DNA from: Natranaerobius thermophilus JW/NM-WN-LF
GTDB lineage: Bacteria > Bacillota > Natranaerobiia > Natranaerobiales > Natranaerobiaceae
DNA length: 64,000 nucleotides
Reading direction: 5' to 3'
Assembly: GCF_000020005.1 (NCBI RefSeq)
Contig: NC_010718.1
Location: 1,369,001-1,433,000 of the forward strand
Shown: positions 9,475 through 18,050 of the stretch, piece after piece
How the letters are laid out: every line of letters begins with the position of its first letter
How positions within the stretch are numbered: the first letter of the stretch is position 1
Notes under the pieces: generated by a model
The model's input: only the letters and a program-made list of their open reading frames with translations
Database searches by the model: none
Told to the model about the DNA's origin: nothing
Program-made: the position numbers and the translations under genes

Positions 9475-10767
9475 ATGTGTAAATTTGTGGTATCGGGACA
9501 GAAACGGCTTCATGGAAAAATAAAAGTACACGGTGCAAAAAACTCTGCACTCCCCTTATTAGCAGGTTCTCTTTTATCCAGTGAGCTTGTGAGGTTAAGG
9601 GAGATACCGCAGTTACGAGATGTTAAAGTTATGAAAGAAATTATTAAAAGTTTAGGTGGATATGTAATTGAGGATGGTAATGGTGTTAGCGTTAATCCAG
9701 GAGAAATTGAAACAGGTATAATACCAAAAAGATTAATGAGTGAAATGAGATCTAGTATTGTATTATTAGCAGGTATTTTGCATAATCTTGGGTGGGTAAA
9801 GATATATCCACCTGGTGGTTGTGCTATTGGAAAAAGGCCAATTGATTTACATCTAAAAGGACTAGAACAGCTGGGATGTGAAGTGAAACAGTATCAAGAG
9901 TCTATAGTTTTGACTGCTCCGGATGGCTTAAAGGGAGCGAAAATTAAACTTGACTATCCTAGTGTTGGTGCTACAGAAAATATAATGATGGCTGCAGCCA
10001 AGGCTAAAGGTGTTACTGAAATTCTAAATCCTGCAAAAGAGCCTGAAATTCAAGATTTGGCTAATTTTATTAATTCAATGGGTGGTGAAGTAAAAGGGGC
10101 TGGCACTGATAAGATTACAGTAGTTGGTAAAGAGGTTTTACATGGTACTGATTATCAAATTATACCTGACCGAATTGCTGCTGGCACATACATGGTAGCG
10201 ACGGCAATTACCGGAGGTGAAGTCACTTTAACAAATGTAGTACCTTCTCATGTCGAAAAAACAGTAAATTTATTAGAAAAGTGTGGTGTGCAAGTTGTAG
10301 TTGGAGATAGAAATATATCTGTTTCTGCAAAAAATCGCCAGTTGAATTCACCGGGTAAGATAGAAACAAATCCATATCCTGGCTTTCCTACAGATATGCA
10401 ACCGCAATTTATGGCACTAAGTTGTTTACTAACCGGCTCTACAAAAATAACTGAAAATATTTTTGAGGGTAGATTCAAGCATGTCTCTGAACTATTAAAA
10501 ATGGGAGCAGATATTAGTATTGAGGGTAACTATGCTATTGTAAAAGGAAATAGTGCTTTATCTGGAACCGTTGTGAAAGCTTCTGACTTAAGAGCAGGGG
10601 CTGCTCTTACCCTGGCAGCACTAGCTGCCGAAGGTGTTACAATTATTGAAAATATTGATCATATTGACCGTGGTTACGAGGACTTTGATAGAGACTTAAA
10701 TGCTCTTGGAGCCAATATGTTTAGAATTTCCAATCATTCGGATATAAAAAGTGATGAAAACGCCTAA
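9475..10767 (+). CDS. murA: UDP-N-acetylglucosamine 1-carboxyvinyltransferase MurA
   Basis: First committed enzyme of peptidoglycan synthesis: it transfers enolpyruvate from PEP to UDP-GlcNAc. 430 residues. KNSALPLLAGSLL near the N-terminus and the active-site loop PGGCAIG with Cys116 (the fosfomycin target) are clear. GGGGG at 9463-9467 is the ribosome binding site. The stop codon lies inside a perfect 12-bp hairpin. Finding murA here, between murG and divIB, is a departure from Bacillus, where murB occupies this place; similar placement occurs in other Clostridia. Confidence 0.97.
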   Translation: MCKFVVSGQKRLHGKIKVHGAKNSALPLLAGSLLSSELVRLREIPQLRDVKVMKEIIKSLGGYVIEDGNGVSVNPGEIETGIIPKRLMSEMRSSIVLLAGILHNLGWVKIYPPGGCAIGKRPIDLHLKGLEQLGCEVKQYQESIVLTAPDGLKGAKIKLDYPSVGATENIMMAAAKAKGVTEILNPAKEPEIQDLANFINSMGGEVKGAGTDKITVVGKEVLHGTDYQIIPDRIAAGTYMVATAITGGEVTLTNVVPSHVEKTVNLLEKCGVQVVVGDRNISVSAKNRQLNSPGKIETNPYPGFPTDMQPQFMALSCLLTGSTKITENIFEGRFKHVSELLKMGADISIEGNYAIVKGNSALSGTVVKASDLRAGAALTLAALAAEGVTIIENIDHIDRGYEDFDRDLNALGANMFRISNHSDIKSDENA

Positions 10768-10782
10768 TTATTAGGCGTTTTC
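10756..10782 (+). other. Perfect 12-bp hairpin across the murA stop codon
   Basis: GAAAACGCCTAA at 10756-10767 pairs with TTAGGCGTTTTC at 10771-10782 around a TTA loop. The left arm ends with the murA stop codon, and the divIB Shine-Dalgarno GGGGG (10784-10788) begins two bases after the right arm. There is no U-tract directly after the stem; six T follow only after GGGGG. It may be a weak terminator, an mRNA processing or stability element, or a structure affecting divIB initiation. Confidence 0.75.
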
Positions 10783-10794
10783 AGGGGGTTTTTT

Positions 10795-11589
10795 ATGGAC
10801 AAGCTAATGAGAAAAAAATCGACTAAAAACAAAAAAATCAGACCCAAAAAGACAATTTGGGTAGTCCTGCTCATTTGTTTAGGTCTTTTAGCCCTTGTTT
10901 TTATCGGTACTTCTAGCTATTTTGAAATAGATGAGTTTTTTTTCCATGGTAACCATAGAATAGCTAAAGGTGAACTCAAGTCTACCTTAGAAAAACAGAA
11001 TCTCAATTACTGGTTATTTGATCAACAAAAATTTAAAAACAACTTATTGTCAAATCGTTGGATAAAACAAGTGACAAAAATAGATAAAGAGTTCCCCAAT
11101 AAATTATACGTGGAAATTGAAGAACGGGAAGGACAAGCGCTGATTAGAGATGAGGAACAGGAGAAATACTATACCGTATCCTCAGACTTAGTAGTCATGG
11201 AACGGTATCAAGAAAACCCCGGACAGCTTCCTATGATAACTGGTTTAAATGAAGGACAATTTGAAAAAGTTTCCGAGGGTGAACAGTTAACTGAAGATTT
11301 TTCTGAACCAATGGTAGAAGTCTTTGAACTGTTAAAAAAATACGAACTTACAAGTATCTCAGAAATAAGACTTACGGAATTCCGTTACTCTCAGTCTTCC
11401 GGTGGAATGATGTTATACTTGACAGATGGAAGTCAAGTTAAGATAGGGGAATTAAGAAAACTAAATGACAAATTTCGTGTTTTAAGTAAAGTGAAGTCTG
11501 AACTTAAGCAGAAAAGTGATGATTATTATTTAGACTTAAGAGTACCGGAATACCCAGTTTTGGTTGATAAAGAACAAGATCAAAACTGA
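10795..11589 (+). CDS. divIB: Cell division protein DivIB/FtsQ
   Basis: Bitopic divisome protein that, with DivIC and FtsL, controls septal peptidoglycan synthesis. 264 residues: a lysine-rich cytoplasmic tail, one membrane segment around residues 22-42, then an external POTRA domain beginning near FEIDEFFFHGN, and a beta domain. Start ATG 10795 follows GGGGG; ATG 10807 is a possible alternative. A strong hairpin lies just upstream. The gene is followed by ftsA after 88 bases with no clear signal. Confidence 0.9.
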   Translation: MDKLMRKKSTKNKKIRPKKTIWVVLLICLGLLALVFIGTSSYFEIDEFFFHGNHRIAKGELKSTLEKQNLNYWLFDQQKFKNNLLSNRWIKQVTKIDKEFPNKLYVEIEEREGQALIRDEEQEKYYTVSSDLVVMERYQENPGQLPMITGLNEGQFEKVSEGEQLTEDFSEPMVEVFELLKKYELTSISEIRLTEFRYSQSSGGMMLYLTDGSQVKIGELRKLNDKFRVLSKVKSELKQKSDDYYLDLRVPEYPVLVDKEQDQN

Positions 11590-11677
11590 TTTCTTAAGGA
11601 TTATAAAAAAGGAAATTTTGCTGAAACGTTGAAGTAATATACAATGGGCATTTGATGAGATACAGGGAGGTGCTAAT

Positions 11678-12901
11678 TTGACCACTAAAAATTTAATTAC
11701 CGGTCTAGATATAGGCACCACCCATGTTCGCGTGATAGTTGGCGAAATGGGGAATGGTGATAACATAAATATTGTTGGGATAGGGACAAGCATATCCGAG
11801 GGGTTAAAAAATGGAGGAATTGTAGATCTGGATAAAACTACTGAAGCAATAGTAAATGCAGTAGAGCAAGCTGAAAGAATGGCTGGTGTAGAATTAGAGT
11901 CGACTTTTGTCGGAATTATTGGTTCTCATATACAATTAATTGAAAACAGTGGAGTAGTTGCGGTAAGCAGTGACGATAAAGAAATTACTGAAGAAGACGT
12001 TCAAAGAGCTGTTCAAGCTGCTAAGGTGATCGCCCTCCCGCCTGATCGTGAAATTATTGATGTAATTCCTCGTCAGTTTATCGTCGATGGATATGATGGA
12101 ATTCGCGACCCTGTTGGAATGTTAGGTGTTAGGATGGAAATTGAGGCTTTAGTCGTTGCTGGTAAGAGCACCAGTATACACAATATGCTTCGGTGTGTCA
12201 CAAGAGCGGGTTTAGACGTTGATGGATTAGTGCTTAACTCAATGGCTAATGCGGAAGCTATATTAACTAAAGATGAACAAGAGCTGGGGGTAGCGGTAGT
12301 AGATATTGGTGGTGGAACCACTGAAATTGGTATTTTCCGAAACGGTAACTTACAAAAACTAGATGTTATTAATATAGGCGGAAATTTTATCACAAATGAT
12401 ATCTCTGTAGGATTGAAAACCCCTACTGAAGAAGCAGAACAATTAAAAATCAAACATGGAATTGCTCTCTCAGAGGTAACAGAAGCAGAAGAGTATTTAG
12501 AAATTGCGCAAGTAGGTGAAAAGGAACCAATTCAAATTAGTGCTATAGAACTTTCCAATATAGTAGAACCAAGAGTTCAAGAGATATTTGCTCTAGTAAA
12601 TAAAAAGTTAGCTGATATGGGTTATGATGAAAAATCATTACCTGCTGGGGTAGTTATAACTGGAGGGGTTACTAAGTTAAAGGGTGTCCAAACAATAGCA
12701 GAGACAGAGCTAGGTTTAAATGTACGGATTGGTGAACCAAAATTGTTAGGAGTTAACAATCCTATTTACTCAACTGGGGTAGGTATAATAAATTATGTAA
12801 CTAAGAACAATCTCTATCCTAGAGAACAAGAAAGTACTAATTCTCAACTGACCGGTTTTTTTGGAAAAGTTAAAAACTGGTTGCTTGATTTTTTCGAATA
12901 G
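11678..12901 (+). CDS. ftsA: Cell division protein FtsA
   Basis: Actin-like protein that tethers FtsZ to the membrane. 407 residues, starting at TTG 11678 after GGGAGGTG. The first beta-phosphate loop GLDIGTTHVRV, the second nucleotide loop VDIGGGTTEIG and the adenosine motif VITGGVTKLKG are present. The C-terminus GFFGKVKNWLLDFFE is the expected amphipathic membrane helix. Sits directly before ftsZ, as in most bacteria. Confidence 0.97.
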   Translation: MTTKNLITGLDIGTTHVRVIVGEMGNGDNINIVGIGTSISEGLKNGGIVDLDKTTEAIVNAVEQAERMAGVELESTFVGIIGSHIQLIENSGVVAVSSDDKEITEEDVQRAVQAAKVIALPPDREIIDVIPRQFIVDGYDGIRDPVGMLGVRMEIEALVVAGKSTSIHNMLRCVTRAGLDVDGLVLNSMANAEAILTKDEQELGVAVVDIGGGTTEIGIFRNGNLQKLDVINIGGNFITNDISVGLKTPTEEAEQLKIKHGIALSEVTEAEEYLEIAQVGEKEPIQISAIELSNIVEPRVQEIFALVNKKLADMGYDEKSLPAGVVITGGVTKLKGVQTIAETELGLNVRIGEPKLLGVNNPIYSTGVGIINYVTKNNLYPREQESTNSQLTGFFGKVKNWLLDFFE

Positions 12902-12931
12902 CTTTATTAATGCCTATAAGGAGGGGTACAT

Positions 12932-14017
12932 ATGTTGGAATTTGATATCGAAACAGATCAATTTGCCCAAATCAAAGTCATCGGAGTTGGCGGTGGTGGA
13001 AGTAATGCTGTAAACCGCATGATATCTTCTGGACTGAAAGGTGTAGAGTTTATAGCTGTAAATACTGATTCTCAAGCATTAAACATGTCAGAAGCTAATT
13101 TAAAACTGCAATTAGGTCAAAATTTAACTAAAGGATTAGGAGCTGGGGCGGACCCAGAGATTGGTAAAAAGGCGGCTGAAGAAAGCCGTGATGAAATAGA
13201 GCAATCTTTAAAAGGTGCGGATATGGTTTTTGTTACAGCTGGTATGGGTGGAGGAACCGGAACAGGAGCTGCTCCAGTAATAGCTAAAATTTCTAGAGAA
13301 CTCGGTGCATTAACTGTTGGGGTTTGTACAAAGCCTTTTACTTTTGAAGGCAAGAAACGTAAAAAACAAGCTGAAGCTGGAATAGATGAGATCAAGGAAA
13401 ACGTTGACACTTTAATTGTGATTCCCAATGATAGATTACTGCAAGTTGTAGAAAAAAAGACAACAATGGTAGAAGCATTTAGAGTAGCTGATGAAGTACT
13501 TCTACAAGGTGTACAAGGTATCTCAGACTTGATTACAGTTCCAGGATTAATTAATTTGGACTTCGCTGATGTCAAAACAATTATGACTGATACAGGCACG
13601 GCACTTATGGGAATCGGGTCTAGTACAGATGACAACAGGGCTGTAGATGCCGCTAAATCAGCAATCTTGAGCCCACTATTGGAAACAAGTATCGAAGGAG
13701 CTCAGGGTATCTTGTTAAATATAACTGGTGGATCAAACTTAGGTTTGGTTGAAGTGAATGAGGCAGCTGATGTAGTGGCAGAAGCTGCAGCTGAAGATGC
13801 TAATATTATCTTTGGAGCAGTCATAGACGATAATCTGGAAGACGAAGTTAAAGTGACAGTGATAGCTACAGGGTTTGATGATGACGATAGACAACCAAAG
13901 CAAACTGAATCTAGCCAAAAAACTCAAACTAAAGAGGAGCTAGCTAGCAGTTCTTTCGTGGGAGACGACATAAATATCCCCGCATTTTTGAGAAGAAAGA
14001 AAAAATCCGACAAATAG
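12932..14017 (+). CDS. ftsZ: Cell division protein FtsZ
   Basis: Tubulin-like GTPase that forms the division ring. 361 residues. GTP-binding signature [10 protein letters not shown] near residues 105-114, T7 loop [11 protein letters not shown], and the C-terminal peptide [13 protein letters not shown] that binds FtsA and SepF. The linker is short and acidic. AAGGAGGGG provides a strong ribosome binding site. A good terminator follows, closing the division cluster. Confidence 0.99.
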   Translation: MLEFDIETDQFAQIKVIGVGGGGSNAVNRMISSGLKGVEFIAVNTDSQALNMSEANLKLQLGQNLTKGLGAGADPEIGKKAAEESRDEIEQSLKGADMVFVTAGMGGGTGTGAAPVIAKISRELGALTVGVCTKPFTFEGKKRKKQAEAGIDEIKENVDTLIVIPNDRLLQVVEKKTTMVEAFRVADEVLLQGVQGISDLITVPGLINLDFADVKTIMTDTGTALMGIGSSTDDNRAVDAAKSAILSPLLETSIEGAQGILLNITGGSNLGLVEVNEAADVVAEAAAEDANIIFGAVIDDNLEDEVKVTVIATGFDDDDRQPKQTESSQKTQTKEELASSSFVGDDINIPAFLRRKKKSDK

Positions 14018-14023
14018 AGAGAC

Positions 14024-14052
14024 AGAGCGACTAAAAAAGTCGCTCTTTTTTT
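14024..14052 (+). terminator. Rho-independent terminator after ftsZ
   Basis: AGAGCGACT pairs with AGTCGCTCT around an AAAAA loop, followed by seven T. It separates the division cluster from the sporulation sigma locus. Confidence 0.92.
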
Positions 14053-14071
14053 ATGCTTTTATCCCAGGAAA

Positions 14072-14104
14072 GTGACAAGTTTTTTGATTTTTTATTGTTA
14101 TAAT
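14072..14104 (+). promoter_or_regulatory. Candidate long-spacer promoter for spoIIGA-sigE
   Basis: GTGACA at 14072-14077 and a perfect TATAAT at 14099-14104 are 21 bases apart. The Bacillus spoIIG promoter is a sigma-A promoter with an unusual spacer of about 22 bases that needs Spo0A, so the long spacing may be conserved. I see no clean Spo0A box (TGTCGAA); TGACAAG at 14073 is only a partial match. Confidence 0.5.
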
Positions 14105-14140
14105 TGTCATATCGAATAAGATATATGAATACATACATAA

Positions 14141-14158
14141 AAGGACTTCTAAGTCCTT
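14141..14158 (+). other. Hairpin directly before the spoIIGA ribosome binding site
   Basis: AAGGACTT at 14141-14148 and AAGTCCTT at 14151-14158 are perfect complements with two bases between. GGGGAGG begins on the next base. The position suggests an effect on mRNA stability or initiation; no U-tract follows, so it is not a terminator. Confidence 0.6.
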
Positions 14159-14176
14159 GGGGAGGGATCTGGTCCA

Positions 14177-15097
14177 GTGTATGTTATAGGTGAAGTAGTT
14201 TTAGTGATTAATCTTCTGTTAAACTTTATGCTCTTATTTGTAACGGGGAGGATAATGAATCTGTATTGTTCGTTAAAAAAACTATTGGCAAGTGGTTTGA
14301 TAGGAACTTTAGCCGTGTTTGTTCCACAATTCCCTGGTGAAATTTTAGTTAAATTAGCCATATCCGTTTTGATGATTCGAATTGCTTTTGGAGCCCTTAA
14401 AAAACAAGCTTTTTTAGTAACTTTAATGGTATTCTATGGAGTTAGTTTTGTAATGGGTGGCAGCATAATGGGAACTGCTTTTCTGTTTAGCGGACAATCG
14501 AATTTTCAAATTCTGATGCCAGGGAACTTACCCTTTGGGTACTTAGTTCTAGCTTTTATTGTAGCATTGGCAGTGATTTTAGGTATTAGGGCAATAGAAC
14601 GTAAAATAACTCTTAAAAAGGTCTCTATTCCAGTTAAAGTGGTTGTGAACGGTAAATCTGTGAAATTAAATGCCTTAGTGGATACAGGAAACAAATTAAA
14701 GACTTTCACTGGAGAATACTGTCTCGTAGTAGAAGCGAGAGCACTAGATAACGTATTGACTTCAGACGAAAAACATGTATTATCAGAAATTTCAAATTAT
14801 AATCAACTAGATGACAGGCAATGGGATCAAGAGGCATCTGCAAGATTTTTTCCCCTGTGGTTCAACTCTCTAGGGACAGAACACGGATTATTACTGGCCT
14901 TTAGACCCGAAAAACTGGCTTTAGGTAATTCAGGCACAAGTTTTGAATGTAATGGTACAGTTAACAAGAATAATAATGGGGATCCCTGGAGAGAAGTTTC
15001 TGCTCTAATAGCTGTTACTTTTCAAGAATTAAATATTGATGATACTAATTGTGGTTTAGTACCAGTAGAATTATTAAAATTTGCGGAGGGATCTTGA
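14177..15097 (+). CDS. spoIIGA: Sigma-E processing peptidase SpoIIGA
   Basis: Membrane aspartic protease that cleaves the pro-sequence of sigma-E in the mother cell. 306 residues: about five N-terminal membrane segments up to residue 140, then a soluble protease domain with the catalytic DTGN at Asp169. The start is GTG 14177, about 11 bases after GGAGG, a rather long spacing. Its stop overlaps the sigE ATG by one base, so protease and substrate are made from one coupled message. Confidence 0.95.
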   Translation: MYVIGEVVLVINLLLNFMLLFVTGRIMNLYCSLKKLLASGLIGTLAVFVPQFPGEILVKLAISVLMIRIAFGALKKQAFLVTLMVFYGVSFVMGGSIMGTAFLFSGQSNFQILMPGNLPFGYLVLAFIVALAVILGIRAIERKITLKKVSIPVKVVVNGKSVKLNALVDTGNKLKTFTGEYCLVVEARALDNVLTSDEKHVLSEISNYNQLDDRQWDQEASARFFPLWFNSLGTEHGLLLAFRPEKLALGNSGTSFECNGTVNKNNNGDPWREVSALIAVTFQELNIDDTNCGLVPVELLKFAEGS

Positions 15098-15816
15098 TGA
15101 AATTTTTTAGAAATTTATTTGTTAAAATTGTTATAAAATTATACCAATGGAATATTATAAAAAAACCGCCAGTGCATTATATAGGGAGTAGTGAAGCCTT
15201 ACCACCACCGTTAACAAATGAAGAAGAAAAAGATTTACTTGAAAAACTAAAAGCTGGTGATAAAAAAGTAAGGTCAACTTTAATTGAGAGAAATTTAAGG
15301 CTGGTGGTTTATATTGCCAGAAAATTTGAAAATACTGGTGTAAATATAGAAGATTTGATCTCTATAGGGACTATCGGCTTAATAAAAGCTGTTAATACTT
15401 TTGATCCTCAAAAGAAAATTAAACTAGCTACCTATGCTTCAAAATGTATAGAAAATGAAATTTTGATGTATTTGAGACGCAATAATAAATTAAAAAATGA
15501 AGTATCAATCGATGAACCATTAAATATCGATTGGGACGGAAATGAACTCTTATTGTCTGATGTATTGGGAACTGATATTGACATTATACATCAAAATATT
15601 GAGCAAAAAGTAAACAAAAATTTACTGAAGATGGCTTTGGAAAAATTATCCCAGAGAGAAAAAACTATTATGAAATTGCGGTTTGGATTAGGGCGTCAAG
15701 AAGGTAAAACACAAAAAGAAGTAGCCGATATACTGGGAATTTCTCAGTCTTATATTTCAAGATTAGAAAAGAGAATTATTAATAGAATGAGAAAAGAAAT
15801 AAACAAAATGCAATAA
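15097..15816 (+). CDS. sigE: Sporulation sigma factor pro-SigE
   Basis: Mother-cell sigma factor. 239 residues from ATG 15097 (TGATG overlap with spoIIGA), with GGAGGGATCT as ribosome binding site, the same ten bases as in front of spoIIGA. The hydrophobic and basic pro-sequence precedes [12 protein letters not shown]; by alignment with Bacillus, cleavage falls before Tyr28. Core region 2 ([17 protein letters not shown]) and region 4 ([11 protein letters not shown]) are nearly identical to Bacillus SigE. Confidence 0.98.
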   Translation: MKFFRNLFVKIVIKLYQWNIIKKPPVHYIGSSEALPPPLTNEEEKDLLEKLKAGDKKVRSTLIERNLRLVVYIARKFENTGVNIEDLISIGTIGLIKAVNTFDPQKKIKLATYASKCIENEILMYLRRNNKLKNEVSIDEPLNIDWDGNELLLSDVLGTDIDIIHQNIEQKVNKNLLKMALEKLSQREKTIMKLRFGLGRQEGKTQKEVADILGISQSYISRLEKRIINRMRKEINKMQ

Positions 15817-15823
15817 CTCACCA

Positions 15824-15853
15824 GTATAAAAAACGGGTACTTGGAGATAAATA
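15824..15853 (+). promoter_or_regulatory. Weak candidate forespore (sigma-F/G) promoter before sigG
   Basis: GTATA at 15824-15828 and GGAGATAAATA at 15843-15853, 14 bases apart, loosely resemble sigma-F/sigma-G elements. The -10 part matches poorly. sigG is sigma-F dependent in Bacillus, so a promoter is expected in this 70-base gap. Confidence 0.3.
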
Positions 15854-15886
15854 AGGGACAGAATGAAGCAACAGGGGGCGATTAAA

Positions 15887-16696
15887 ATGAGCAGTGCTAA
15901 GGTAGAAATTTCCAATGTCAACACCTCCAAGTTACCCGTTTTAAACAACTCAGAAATGAAGGAACTCTTTGAGAAAATGAGGGTTGGTGATGATGAAGAC
16001 GAAGCAAGACAAAAACTTATTAACGGGAATTTACGCCTTGTATTAAGTGTGATCCAAAGGTTCAACAACAGAGGTGAATACGTAGATGATCTATTCCAAG
16101 TAGGTTGTGTAGGGTTAATAAAGGCTATTGATAATTTTGATTTGAGTCAAAACGTAAAATTTTCAACTTATGCAGTACCTATGATAATTGGTGAAATACG
16201 AAGATACTTAAGAGATAATAATTCTATTAGAGTTAGCCGCTCCCTAAGAGATATAGCATATAAAGCCCTTCAAATCAGAGATGAGCTAGTTGAAAAAAAT
16301 TCCAGAGAACCTGCAATATCTGAAATTGCCGAAAAACTCGATGTTAGTGAAGAACAGGTGGTATTTGCTTTAGATGCTATCCAAGATCCAGTATCTTTAT
16401 TTGAACCAATCTATCATGATGGGGGTGATCCCATCTTCGTAATGGATCAGATCAGTGATGAGAAGAATCAAGATAGAACCTGGTTAGAGGAAATAGCCAT
16501 TAAAGAAGGTCTTCATAGACTATCCTCCCGAGAAAAATTAATTGTAAATCTGCGATTTTTTAAGGGGAAAACACAAATGGAAGTAGCAGAAGAAATCGGA
16601 ATCAGCCAGGCCCAGGTTTCACGGCTAGAAAAAGCCGCTTTATCTCAATTGAAAAAAAATATATCCGATTCTGGATCAAAATCTAGGTCGAATTAA
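15887..16696 (+). CDS. sigG: Forespore sigma factor SigG
   Basis: Late forespore sigma factor. 269 residues from ATG 15887, which follows GGGGG; the N-terminus KVEISNVNTSKLPVL aligns with Bacillus SigG. NGNLRLVLSVIQRFNNRGEY, RYLRDNNSIRVSRSLRDIAY (region 3) and GISQAQVSRLEKAAL (region 4.2) are close to the family. The spoIIGA-sigE-sigG order is the same as in Bacillus. Two bases of its stop codon are inside the terminator stem. Confidence 0.98.
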   Translation: MSSAKVEISNVNTSKLPVLNNSEMKELFEKMRVGDDEDEARQKLINGNLRLVLSVIQRFNNRGEYVDDLFQVGCVGLIKAIDNFDLSQNVKFSTYAVPMIIGEIRRYLRDNNSIRVSRSLRDIAYKALQIRDELVEKNSREPAISEIAEKLDVSEEQVVFALDAIQDPVSLFEPIYHDGGDPIFVMDQISDEKNQDRTWLEEIAIKEGLHRLSSREKLIVNLRFFKGKTQMEVAEEIGISQAQVSRLEKAALSQLKKNISDSGSKSRSN

Positions 16697-16722
16697 ATTC
16701 CCTCCTCCAGGAGGGAATTTTT
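16695..16722 (+). terminator. Rho-independent terminator after sigG
   Basis: AAATTCCCTCCT and AGGAGGGAATTT form a 12-bp perfect stem with a very small loop, followed by a short T run. It begins inside the sigG stop codon. The stem also contains an SD-like and an anti-SD-like strand. Confidence 0.85.
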
Positions 16723-16754
16723 ATTATAATAATTTAGGAAAAAAACCTTTCTGC

Positions 16755-16768
16755 TCATCATATGATGA
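16755..16768. repeat. 14-bp perfect palindrome before ylmC
   Basis: TCATCATATGATGA reads the same on both strands and lies four bases before the GGGGG ribosome binding site of ylmC. It could be an operator or a small RNA hairpin overlapping the leader. No known regulator site was recognised. Confidence 0.45.
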
Positions 16769-16784
16769 ATCAGGGGGTATTAAT

Positions 16785-17060
16785 GTGATTAAGGCTTCGG
16801 AATTAAGAAGAAGGGAAGTTGTCAGCGTGGATGATGGTAAAAGGCTAGGATTTGTAAGTGACTTAGAACTTGATCCTAGGGAAGGGTGTATTAACGCTAT
16901 TATAGTTCCTGGTCCAGGTAAATTTTTTGGACTTCTAGGCGGAGAAAGAGATTATGTAATACCCTGGGATAAGATTGTTAAACTTGGTTCAGATGTTATC
17001 CTAGTTGAAGTACCAGGAATGAATAGGAAAGTCCAAAGAACTCACAAAAGTACACGCTAG
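16785..17060 (+). CDS. ylmC: YlmC/YmxH family PRC-barrel sporulation protein
   Basis: Small PRC-barrel protein of 91 residues, cytoplasmic, of unknown biochemical role; in spore formers it is found next to sigG and annotated as sporulation associated. Visible features are the N-terminal ELRRREVVSVDDGKRLGFVSD and the barrel segment LLGGERDYVIPWDKI. The start is GTG 16785 after GGGGG. It has a 14-bp palindrome in its leader. Function is inferred from family and neighbourhood only. Confidence 0.88.
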   Translation: MIKASELRRREVVSVDDGKRLGFVSDLELDPREGCINAIIVPGPGKFFGLLGGERDYVIPWDKIVKLGSDVILVEVPGMNRKVQRTHKSTR

Positions 17061-17096
17061 ATCTGATTTAGGATACCTGTTATTGTTTAGAGTATA

Positions 17097-17105
17097 TGAT
17101 ATAAT
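17097..17105 (+). promoter_or_regulatory. Extended -10 promoter element before pgeF
   Basis: TGATATAAT contains a perfect TATAAT with the TGn extension. The -35 region 17 bases upstream (CTGTTA) is poor. It fits a start for the pgeF to divIVA cluster about 45 bases before the pgeF ATG. Confidence 0.5.
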
Positions 17106-17154
17106 ATTTTTTAGTTAATAAATTTTAAATACACTGCAGCGGAGGAATTATGTT

Positions 17155-17970
17155 ATGTTTAACAGAAAGTTACAGTTTGTTGAAGGGTCAAATGGTGTCA
17201 TTTATATCACCAGCGATTTTTTCGATACAGAGCAAGTGATGATCGGATTTTCTACTAGATACGGTGGAGTAAGCAAACCCCCATTCAATAGCTTGAATCT
17301 CGGGTTTTCCGTCCCTGATAATCCTGCCAATGTGGTTGAAAATCGCATTCGATTTGTTAAGGCTTTAGGGGCTAATCCGTATCATGCGGTTATAGGAAAT
17401 CAAATTCACAGTAATCAGGTAACTGTAGTTAAAGAGCCAGGTTCAATTGATATGATTACAAATCCTGATAGTGGCATAGCTAACACCGATGGTTTGATTA
17501 CTGATTCCTCAAACATTATGCTTTTAGGAAGTTTTGCTGATTGTGTTCCATTATACTTTTATGAGCCTGACCGTTCATTAATAGGAATAGTCCATGCAGG
17601 TTGGCGTGGGACATGGCAAGGTATTGCCATTCAAGCAGTTGAGAAAATCAAACAAGAAGGTGGGTCAGTTTCCAGATTGAAAGTGATTATTGGACCATCT
17701 ATTGGTCCTTGCTGTTATCAAGTAGGAAAAGAACTTTATGAACAATGGGGAAAAGGAGAAGATAGGGAGCAAGTTTTTAAAAACAAACAAGGATATTGGT
17801 TTTTAGACCTTTGGCGTGCAAATAAATTATTATTGAAGAGAGCAGGAGTACCTTCAGAAAATATCTTATCTGGAGAACTTTGTACTATGTGTAATCATGA
17901 TTTGCTATTCTCTCATCGCAAGGGAGGCAAATACACCGGAAGGATGATGGGTTTGATTTCCCTAAAATAA
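17155..17970 (+). CDS. pgeF: PgeF/YlmD family purine nucleoside phosphorylase-like protein (DUF152/LACC1)
   Basis: Cytoplasmic multicopper-oxidase-like fold enzyme; the family removes misincorporated residues from peptidoglycan precursors (PgeF) and has purine nucleoside activities (YlmD, LACC1). 271 residues. Metal-site motifs are NQIHSNQV, ADCVPLYF, VHAGWRGT and GPCCYQVG. First gene of the ylm cluster between sigG and divIVA. Which activity dominates here cannot be told from the sequence. Confidence 0.93.
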   Translation: MFNRKLQFVEGSNGVIYITSDFFDTEQVMIGFSTRYGGVSKPPFNSLNLGFSVPDNPANVVENRIRFVKALGANPYHAVIGNQIHSNQVTVVKEPGSIDMITNPDSGIANTDGLITDSSNIMLLGSFADCVPLYFYEPDRSLIGIVHAGWRGTWQGIAIQAVEKIKQEGGSVSRLKVIIGPSIGPCCYQVGKELYEQWGKGEDREQVFKNKQGYWFLDLWRANKLLLKRAGVPSENILSGELCTMCNHDLLFSHRKGGKYTGRMMGLISLK

Positions 17971-18050
17971 CACATTTTAGCAGGAACTTGAATATATAAA
18001 GAGAAATAAATATATATCCCGCGATTACGGAAACTGGAAGGAGGAGGGGG

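Noticed and set aside
12073-12453. 126-codon minus frame inside ftsA
   Set aside because: Shadow of ftsA; no ribosome binding site or family resemblance.
13117-13635. 172-codon open frame on the minus strand inside ftsZ
   Set aside because: It is antisense to a fully conserved part of FtsZ, has no recognisable domain and reads like the complement of FtsZ codons.
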